Of a stretch of 64,000 nucleotides of DNA, positions 17,383 through 23,862 are shown in pieces. Every line of letters starts with the position of its first letter. Position 1 is the stretch's first letter. The DNA lies in assembly GCA_035606175.1 (NCBI GenBank), contig DATNFW010000069.1, positions 1 through 64,000 of the forward strand. Direction: 5' to 3'. This stretch comes from JASHUC01 sp035606175. Lineage in GTDB: Bacteria; Pseudomonadota; Gammaproteobacteria; Steroidobacterales; Steroidobacteraceae. The notes beneath the pieces are model-generated. The model made no database searches. It worked only from the letters and a program-made list of their open reading frames with translations, and was not told where the DNA came from. Made by a program: the position numbers and the translations under genes.

Positions 17383-17895
17383 TCATTCATCGAGCAGGCG
17401 ACGCAGCTCGGCGCGATAGCCTGCCTCATCCTGCGGCCCGAAGTCATGGTGCACGTCGCGGATCGTTCCATTGCGATCGATGAGTACCACCATCGGCAGG
17501 CTGTCCACCGCGTATTGCCGGCTCACCTCCTCGGTCGGATCGTCTAGCATTTGGAAGCCGACCCGGTGGGCACCGGCGAACTGGCGCGCGTGCCGCCGGG
17601 AGTCCTCGACGCTGACGCCGAACACCGTGAGGCCCGCAGTCCGATAGGTCGAGAAGCTGCGGTTGATCGCCGCGAGCTCAGCTCCGCAGGTGCTGCAGTC
17701 GCTGCTCCAGAAGGCAAGCACGACCACCTCGCCGCGGTGCTCCGACAGCCGCACGTTGTCGCCGGTGAACGCCCGCAGCGCGAAGTCCGGCGCCGACTGG
17801 CCGATCAGCGGATAGCTCGCGGCAACCGCGGCCGCGCTCGCCATCAATAGCGCCAGCGCGACGAGGCGACGCCGGCACTCATCGATTCTGCGCAT
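17383..17895 (-). CDS. TlpA/ResA-like exported thioredoxin-fold protein
   Basis: 170 aa from the ATG at 17893-17895 (a TTG at 17916 is a weaker alternative). Signal peptide about 1-26, then an AhpC/TSA-TlpA fold: IGQSAPDFALRAFTGDNVRL, the CXXC site WSSDCSTCGAEL, the strand FGVSVEDSRRHARQF and the cis-Pro region VDSLPMVVLIDRNG. It is expected to act as a periplasmic thiol-disulfide reductase, although CSTC is not the common CGPC or CEPC. It lies 42 bp upstream of the TPR/ExbBD operon on the same strand and may be its first gene. A perfect palindrome sits about 55 bp upstream of its start. Confidence 0.85.
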   Translation of the reverse strand: MRRIDECRRRLVALALLMASAAAVAASYPLIGQSAPDFALRAFTGDNVRLSEHRGEVVVLAFWSSDCSTCGAELAAINRSFSTYRTAGLTVFGVSVEDSRRHARQFAGAHRVGFQMLDDPTEEVSRQYAVDSLPMVVLIDRNGTIRDVHHDFGPQDEAGYRAELRRLLDE

Positions 17896-17950
17896 CGCCG
17901 ACCCGCATCGCTGCAATACTCATTGCCGTGCCCAACACTCGCATACGCGA

Positions 17951-17965
17951 GTTGACAGTGTCAAC
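17951..17965. promoter_or_regulatory. Perfect 15-bp palindrome, candidate operator
   Basis: GTTGACAGTGTCAAC: two 7-base arms around one central base. It sits in the intergenic stretch between the exported 559-aa gene (ending at 18033) and the redoxin gene (starting at 17895, minus strand), about 56-70 bp upstream of the redoxin ATG. TGACA-N-TGTCA is a common shape of TetR-type operators. No regulator gene is adjacent, so binding is hypothetical. Confidence 0.35.
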
Positions 17966-18032
17966 GAAGCAAGTCGGCGCGAGGCCGCGCGGCGGCGCGT
18001 GGCCTTCGGCCCTGTCGGGAATGCGCGACAGA

Positions 18033-19712
18033 TCAGGCGATCACGTGATTGACGATCGGCTGAAAGGCGATCAGCGGGTCGAGCTGCGAGGCGCTCGTGC
18101 CGAGTCCGAGGCCCGCCGATGTGCCGGCGAGGCTCGGAAAGTTCGCCGCATTCGCAGGACTGAAGACCGTCGCGTAATCGCCGGCCTCCCCATGCAGAGC
18201 CATGTAATTGAGAATGACCGTCTGCACGAGCAGATTCACCGCGTTCGCGGCGGGGCTCGAAGAGGTATTGACGGAACCGTCGCTGTTGTAATGGCCGATC
18301 TGATTGCCGGGGCCGCCCGCGATCAACTGCGGCCGGCCCGCGGGGTTGTACACGAGGAAGAAAGTATTGGCGCTCGTCGAGCTGTCGCCCTGCCAGCCGT
18401 ACTTGCCGCGCCCATTCATCGAGTTGTCCGCCATACCTGTCGAGACGAGCGAGCCGTCGCTGAACACGTAGATCATGAGCGGCTTGCCCATGCGCATCGC
18501 GTACTCGAGGCAGGCGCCGATGCAAATACCGGCGTGGAAGTTCTTGGTCTCTCCGGTTGCGCGCGTGCTGTCGTGGTAATCGTAGCCGCTGAGCGTCACC
18601 GTGCCAGCTCCCGCAAAGCCGCTGATGACCATCTTCATCACGGCCGCCGTCGCTTTGATGTCCCGGTCCTGATAGTCGGTGGCCGTGAAGATGCTGTTGC
18701 CCGCGCCGACTATATTGGTGTCGAGGTCGGGATTGAGCGATGCGGGATCGCCGAACGTGTTGACGAGGTCGGCGGACTTCGCATCTCCGCAGAGCATCGC
18801 CCTCTTGAGACTCGCATCCGCGGTCGAATCGCCCGGGAAGACCTGCACGGCGCCGAGCTTGCCGACGAAGCCCGTGTCGGGATCGGTGCCGCCGGAGAGC
18901 CGTGCCGTCGCCTCGAGGACCGCGACGGAGGCATCCGGGTTGCCCGGAAACATCGTTCCGAGCTGCCCCGTGTCGACGAGCCCGGTCACATCGCTCGATT
19001 GTCTGATGACCGAGGGCGTCTTCGAGAGGTCGATGAGGCTCGCCGGTGCCATGGAATTGCCACCCGAGGTCGTCGCCTGCGTCCCGATGAGCGTGAGGAG
19101 CTGACCGTCCGCTTTGGCCATCCATATCCCGTACATCGGGTTGTGAGGATTGGTCGAAGTATCGGTCGAGGAGACTGCCGCGATCGCCACTCCGTTCGTG
19201 CCCGCCTGTGTGGCGGTGGAAGCCTTGGACTTGATACCGCGCAGCATCCCGCCGTCCGAATGCCACGCGAGCCCGAGCGAACTGTCAATGAAATTCCCGG
19301 TGGGGCTTCCCGGGTTCGGCGAGTTGGGCAGCATGTTTCCGGGAAGCCCGAGCTTCCCGTAGCCTGCCGTCGAGAGGAAATCGAGCTGTCCACCCGCCCC
19401 ACCGATCAGAGCTTCGGAACCCGTGAGGTTCGCTCCACCGGCGAGGTCGAAGCAGATGAACGGAATCTTTCCGGCCCCTGCCGTGATGCCGCACTCACCC
19501 ACCAGAGTCTGAATATCTCCGGCAAGCCCCGCGCGCGCCTTGCGCGGCATCGCGAGAAGCCCGGCGAGAACGGAGGGCACGAGCACGTACGCCTGGCTGC
19601 CGAGGAGGCCTGCGGCGAGCATCTGCCGGCGCGTGACCGGCTTCGGATGATCGGGATGCAACAGCGGCTCATGGAGCCCCTTGCCGCGCGGCAGCTTCTT
19701 GCGAATGATCAT
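18033..19712 (-). CDS. Exported protein, DUF1501-like by position, function unknown
   Basis: 559 aa from the ATG at 19710-19712; an upstream in-frame start at 19835 is rejected because it overlaps the neighbouring gene with junk sequence. The N-terminus has TRRQMLAAGLLGSQAYVLVP then PRKARA, a twin-arginine-like or Sec signal. The mature part is Gly/Ser/Thr-rich, with KIPFICFDLAGGANLTGSEA, LMIYVFSDGSLVS and GGPGNQIGHYNSDG; the overall plan resembles exported alkaline-phosphatase-fold DUF1501/DUF1552 proteins that accompany planctomycete-type cytochromes, but I cannot confirm homology. It is third in an operon behind two cytochrome-like genes (25 bp after the LamG gene). Confidence 0.7.
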   Translation of the reverse strand: MIIRKKLPRGKGLHEPLLHPDHPKPVTRRQMLAAGLLGSQAYVLVPSVLAGLLAMPRKARAGLAGDIQTLVGECGITAGAGKIPFICFDLAGGANLTGSEALIGGAGGQLDFLSTAGYGKLGLPGNMLPNSPNPGSPTGNFIDSSLGLAWHSDGGMLRGIKSKASTATQAGTNGVAIAAVSSTDTSTNPHNPMYGIWMAKADGQLLTLIGTQATTSGGNSMAPASLIDLSKTPSVIRQSSDVTGLVDTGQLGTMFPGNPDASVAVLEATARLSGGTDPDTGFVGKLGAVQVFPGDSTADASLKRAMLCGDAKSADLVNTFGDPASLNPDLDTNIVGAGNSIFTATDYQDRDIKATAAVMKMVISGFAGAGTVTLSGYDYHDSTRATGETKNFHAGICIGACLEYAMRMGKPLMIYVFSDGSLVSTGMADNSMNGRGKYGWQGDSSTSANTFFLVYNPAGRPQLIAGGPGNQIGHYNSDGSVNTSSSPAANAVNLLVQTVILNYMALHGEAGDYATVFSPANAANFPSLAGTSAGLGLGTSASQLDPLIAFQPIVNHVIA

Positions 19713-19737
19713 GGCTGTCTCCGGATTCCCATGGGCC

Positions 19738-22329
19738 TCAGTTGATGACCGTCGAGGCGCTCGCGAGCAGCGCCGTGCACGCCGCCGTCGCGACCGTGCC
19801 CGCCCCGCCGCTGGCGCTTCCCGCAGAGCCCGCATTCAGCGTCCCGATCAGGTTGGTGAGCTCGGTCTGAACTTGCGCGAGCGAGGGTGCCGTTGCGAGC
19901 TGGGCGCCGCCCGGGGCGGTACCGACGAAGTTGTTATAGAGCGCGGTGATGGTCGCGCCGCCATTGAGCTGGGAGCCGGTCTGCGAGGCATTGAAGCCCG
20001 CCCCGAAGAAGCTCGACGCGGCCGCCGGGTTGCTCACGAGGGCGCTGCAGTAAGCTGCGGCGAGCTGCGCGACGGCCATCTGATTGGAGTACGAGTACGC
20101 CGAGAAGTCTGGAATCGAAGGCAGCGACTGCTGCACTGAGGCGTACGTCGCGGCGACCGTCGCATTGAGCGGCGAGACGCCCGTGAGCTTCGACATGCTC
20201 TGACTCATGCGCTCGAACGTGCGCACACCGAGGTCCGGTACGGGCGCTCCAGCGCTGGGCGGCGGCGCAGTGACCGTCGGTTCCGTGTACGTGTGCGCAT
20301 TCGAGCCGATCTGCGCGAAGCTCAGGAAGAACTGATCGGACGCGGGCCCGTTCTCGAGCGGGATCACGGCGCCCACCGTCGAGAGCAGCTCGCCCGTCTG
20401 GTTGTTGTAGCCGCTGCCGGTTACGGTGGTGTTGAGTGGAATGTAGGTCTGGCCGACGGCCGCCTCCGCGCCGTTGATGCCGATGCGGATTCCGGAGATC
20501 GGAATGCTGCCCGGCGTCTGCGTCGGATCGAGACTGATAAAGGTCGGATTCGTGAACAGATACGAGTACGAGTCGTTCACGCTCGCCGTCATCATGATGT
20601 AGCTCTGCGGCACGTTCGTGAGGTTCGATACGTCGAAGAGCAGGTAGTACTTCTCGCCGACGCCGGCATTGAAGTTCTGCTGAATCTGCGCGGGCGTCAG
20701 CGCGCGATTGTGGATCGCGAGCATGTTGATCACACCCGTCCACTGCCCCTTCGTGCCCCCCGAAGGATCGTCTCCGAGCACGAGCGCGAAAGTGTCGTCC
20801 CAGTTGGCGAGCGTTCCGCCTCCCTTCGCATCGAGATCGCCGGTGTACTGGCCGTTCACGTAGAGCTTGCGGCCGTTGACCGGATCGTACGTGAGCACGA
20901 TGTGCTGCAAGGCGGCCTGCGCCGTCTGGTTCGCCTTGTTCGTGGCGAGCGGCGGCATGCCGTTGGTGTCCGTCACGCTGCTCCGCGTCAGCCCCTCGTA
21001 CTGGAAGGCATTCTGCTGCAGGGCGAAATTGCTCTGCGTCGGACCGCCCGAGTAGCTCACGAGATTCGCGGTGAGCTGCGCCTGGTTCGCAGGCGTGGCC
21101 CACACCTCGATCGAGAACTCACCGGTCGATTGGATGAGGCTTGCAAGCTTGGCGCTTGCGGTCGTCGTGCCCTGCGCCTTGCCGCCCGTGCCCACGTACA
21201 GACCCCAGGTGTTCGGCAGCAGGTTCGCGTTGCCGGAGACCGTCAGATCGAGCGCCGGCTCGACACCGCTCGTGTCGTAGGCGATGTTGCCGGTCTCGGT
21301 CTTGAACTCGTAAAGCGCGATCTGCGCATCCGTATAGCGGCCCTGCCCCGAGGCGACCGTGCCGTCGAGCAGCCGCACGGCCTTCGAGACCACGAGCGAG
21401 GGATCGATGGGCGCGAGCGGAATCTGATTCGCCATCTGCTCGATCGCGGCGAGCATCTGCTGTGCGTTGCTCGTGCAATCGGTCCAGCAGTTGTGATGAT
21501 CCTGCGCGAGGCGGTTGATGAAGCGCGACAGGCAGGTGCTCGTTGCCGGTGTGTTCGGCGCCGAGCCGGCCGGGGGCGCCGTGATCGTGCACGCGGAGGT
21601 CGGCGGGCTGGCGCTCGGGAGGCCTGCGTCGGCGAGGACGATCTTCGGCTGCGCGGCCGCATAGGCGATATTGATGTCGCTGCTCGCGAAGTAAGGCTGT
21701 TGCGGTGAGCCGGCCGTATCGGAGTGACATCGCGAGCACCACTGCTGGACGATGGGATACACGGTGCTCTGATAGAGGCTCGGGTCCGACGGGAAGCTCT
21801 TGCTCGCCCCGACGCTGACCGAGGGCGGTGCGACGAGCTTCACCTGCTGCGCTCCCTGGGCGGTCGCGCCGGCCCACGCGGAGATCCACGCCGTCAGCGT
21901 GTCCGCGCAAGCCTGCGGGGAGGCGAGCCAGCAGTTGTGACCCCCGGCGACCTTCTGCACCATCATCGACTGATTCGGCTGCGTGAGATCGACGACCGTG
22001 TTCGCCGCCTGATACGCGAGGTTCACATCGTCGCTGCGCGCGAACTGGGGCGACTGGCCTCCCTGGGTGTGGCAGCCGCCGCAGCGGTTGGTCACTTTGA
22101 TGTTCTGCCAGAGATTGATCTCGAACGACTGTACGTCGGCGTTCGCCGGAGCCGGGCCGGTGTAGCTCTGCGCCGCCGGACCCCCGCTCGTCACCGGATT
22201 CTGCTGCACGGAGGCGCCGCCGCCGCAAGCGGCGAGCAACCCTGCGAGCGCGAGCAAACCTGCGAGGTGCGCCGCGCGCGTGATCCGCTCGCCTGCGGGG
22301 CGAGCGTCGAAACCGAACGGATGCGTCAT
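19738..22329 (-). CDS. Di-heme cytochrome c-like lipoprotein with LamG domain
   Basis: 863 aa. Signal peptide with lipobox LLAAC (Cys35). Two CXXCH heme-binding sites: CGGCH (codons 22069-22083) and CSRCH (21724-21738). Each is followed by a segment containing His-Asn-Cys-Trp and a further Cys (HNCW codons 21928-21939 and 21484-21495), so the N-terminal 330 residues look like a duplicated cytochrome unit. A LamG/concanavalin-like region follows (about 345-560: STGEFSIEVWATPANQAQ, ALQHIVLTYDPVNGRKLYVN, GVINMLAIHNRALTPAQIQQ). The C-terminal 250 residues are Ser/Ala-rich with no known domain. It should sit at the cell surface or outer membrane and is the middle gene of a three-gene operon. Confidence 0.82.
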   Translation of the reverse strand: MTHPFGFDARPAGERITRAAHLAGLLALAGLLAACGGGASVQQNPVTSGGPAAQSYTGPAPANADVQSFEINLWQNIKVTNRCGGCHTQGGQSPQFARSDDVNLAYQAANTVVDLTQPNQSMMVQKVAGGHNCWLASPQACADTLTAWISAWAGATAQGAQQVKLVAPPSVSVGASKSFPSDPSLYQSTVYPIVQQWCSRCHSDTAGSPQQPYFASSDINIAYAAAQPKIVLADAGLPSASPPTSACTITAPPAGSAPNTPATSTCLSRFINRLAQDHHNCWTDCTSNAQQMLAAIEQMANQIPLAPIDPSLVVSKAVRLLDGTVASGQGRYTDAQIALYEFKTETGNIAYDTSGVEPALDLTVSGNANLLPNTWGLYVGTGGKAQGTTTASAKLASLIQSTGEFSIEVWATPANQAQLTANLVSYSGGPTQSNFALQQNAFQYEGLTRSSVTDTNGMPPLATNKANQTAQAALQHIVLTYDPVNGRKLYVNGQYTGDLDAKGGGTLANWDDTFALVLGDDPSGGTKGQWTGVINMLAIHNRALTPAQIQQNFNAGVGEKYYLLFDVSNLTNVPQSYIMMTASVNDSYSYLFTNPTFISLDPTQTPGSIPISGIRIGINGAEAAVGQTYIPLNTTVTGSGYNNQTGELLSTVGAVIPLENGPASDQFFLSFAQIGSNAHTYTEPTVTAPPPSAGAPVPDLGVRTFERMSQSMSKLTGVSPLNATVAATYASVQQSLPSIPDFSAYSYSNQMAVAQLAAAYCSALVSNPAAASSFFGAGFNASQTGSQLNGGATITALYNNFVGTAPGGAQLATAPSLAQVQTELTNLIGTLNAGSAGSASGGAGTVATAACTALLASASTVIN

Positions 22330-22344
22330 GATGGGGGACCTCCG

Positions 22345-23550
22345 CTACTGACCCATGCAGGCGACGGCAGCCTCGGCGAACATCTGCTTGACCTTGTATC
22401 CGCCCGAGACGAAGTCACTCTGCATCTGCGCAACCGTCTGCAGGTCTTGTTGCGAATCCGGCGTGCGATAGCACACGGTCTGGAACACCTTCTGCACCTG
22501 GCAGGCGGCGAACGCGGTGCTCGACTCGAGCTCCTGCCCGAGCGATTTCGCGCCGTTGCCGCGGCCCGGCAGCGCCGGGGACCAGCCGAGGATCTGGTTC
22601 GGCCCCTGCCGCCAGTAATTGATCCAGCTGTCGTCGGTCGTGAAGAAGCCCGACGGGAAATTGGTGCTGTTGATGTGATACTTCCCCTGCACCTGGCCGG
22701 GGGTGTATTGCAACGCGCCCGTATTGAGGCCGTCGCCGACAGCCGTGCCCGGGAAATCGTAGTACGCGAACGCCCCTGCCATCGGGTCCATGCCGCTGTG
22801 GCAGCCGATGCAGGTATTGAGGAACACGCGGCTGTCGCCGCCCGGCGAGCGGCTCACGTCCTGGCGAATGCGATCGGGAGGCCGGGTGATGTCCTCCACC
22901 TGCGGCAGATCGCGGCACAGCTGCGACATCAGCGTGAAGCGAAACATCGCGCGATTCGTGCCGTTGATGAAGAAAGAGGACGCCGAGCCGCGGGTCGTCA
23001 TCAGGCCCGCCGTCGCCGTCGCGGGGATGCCGTACGTTCCGGACTGAGTCGTCTGCACAAGCGTCGATTTCAGATCGACGCCGTTCGCCTCGGCCTGTGC
23101 GTAGTGGTCGTTGTTCCCCGGCGAGGGCGCCGGCAGCCCCGGCGCATTGCTCACGTAGAGAATGTCCGCCGAGAGCGCCGTATTGAAAGGCACATCGTCG
23201 CGCACCATGCCGATCACGGTTGCGACGTAGTCATTCAGCGGCGCGAACACCGTCTGATCGCGGTTCGTCCACGGCATCGCCCAATTCTTGAGGACGGTGT
23301 TGTAGAACGCCGGCGACTGCAGCGCGATGTCGGCGGCTGCGAGCGGCTGCCCGTTTTGAATGTCCTGCACCATCTGCTGCAGCTCATTCGCCGAGGGCGG
23401 CACGCCGGCAATGCGGTCGTAGATACGCCGCGCCTGCTCGGCCGGACCCGCCGAAGCGCTCGATGAGAACGCTGCGGCGAGAAGCGCGCAGGCGACCGCG
23501 GCCGCAATGCCGCGCGCGACCATCAAACCGTTGGCTCTCAAATTATGCAT
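22345..23550 (-). CDS. Exported cytochrome-like protein with DUF1588-type heme motif
   Basis: 401 aa. Signal peptide about 1-34 (cleavage near ASA/GP). A region with AEQARRIYDRIAGVPPSANE and ELQQMVQDIQNGQ resembles the helical start of DUF1549/DUF1592 proteins. Near residue 250 is NTCIGCHSGMDPMAGAFAYY, one CXXCH heme site followed by the M/I-DP motif typical of DUF1588. Four further Cys residues (LCRDL, AACQVQK, TVCYRT, VACMGQ) may form disulfides. First gene of the leftward operon with the LamG cytochrome 15 bp downstream. Periplasmic redox function is inferred; the substrate is unknown. Confidence 0.8.
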   Translation of the reverse strand: MHNLRANGLMVARGIAAAVACALLAAAFSSSASAGPAEQARRIYDRIAGVPPSANELQQMVQDIQNGQPLAAADIALQSPAFYNTVLKNWAMPWTNRDQTVFAPLNDYVATVIGMVRDDVPFNTALSADILYVSNAPGLPAPSPGNNDHYAQAEANGVDLKSTLVQTTQSGTYGIPATATAGLMTTRGSASSFFINGTNRAMFRFTLMSQLCRDLPQVEDITRPPDRIRQDVSRSPGGDSRVFLNTCIGCHSGMDPMAGAFAYYDFPGTAVGDGLNTGALQYTPGQVQGKYHINSTNFPSGFFTTDDSWINYWRQGPNQILGWSPALPGRGNGAKSLGQELESSTAFAACQVQKVFQTVCYRTPDSQQDLQTVAQMQSDFVSGGYKVKQMFAEAAVACMGQ

Positions 23551-23862
23551 GGCAGTCGTCCCCTCCAGACGAACGAACCTACCGCTCGACGGCGCGCACT
23601 ATAACCACGAAAAGTTGCCGTCCTCGATGTCTCAACCGGCCGACGTCTCCCGCCGCAGACATCGCGGCGGGCGTAGCCGTCGGAGCATCATCGTTCGCGC
23701 ACCGGACGGCTTGCTTGATCGGCCACGTTTTTTGAGAGCCCAGCAGCGTGACGGGATCGGCAGAACGATCCTCCCGCGTTGGGCGAAGTTGCATTACGTA
23801 AGATATCGTCGCGGCGGCGGCGGATAACCCGCGCGCCGGACGTTCGATGTACGGGAGGATGT
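23551..23862. other. Divergent intergenic region between the two cytochrome operons
   Basis: 312 bp separating the start of the leftward operon (23550) from the ATG of the HZS-alpha-like gene (23863). It should hold both promoters. I see an 8-bp palindrome TTACGTAA at 23794-23801 and a T6 run at about 23729, but no convincing -35/-10 pair, no known riboswitch and no tRNA. The ribosome site GGGAGG at 23853-23858 serves the rightward gene. Confidence 0.5.
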
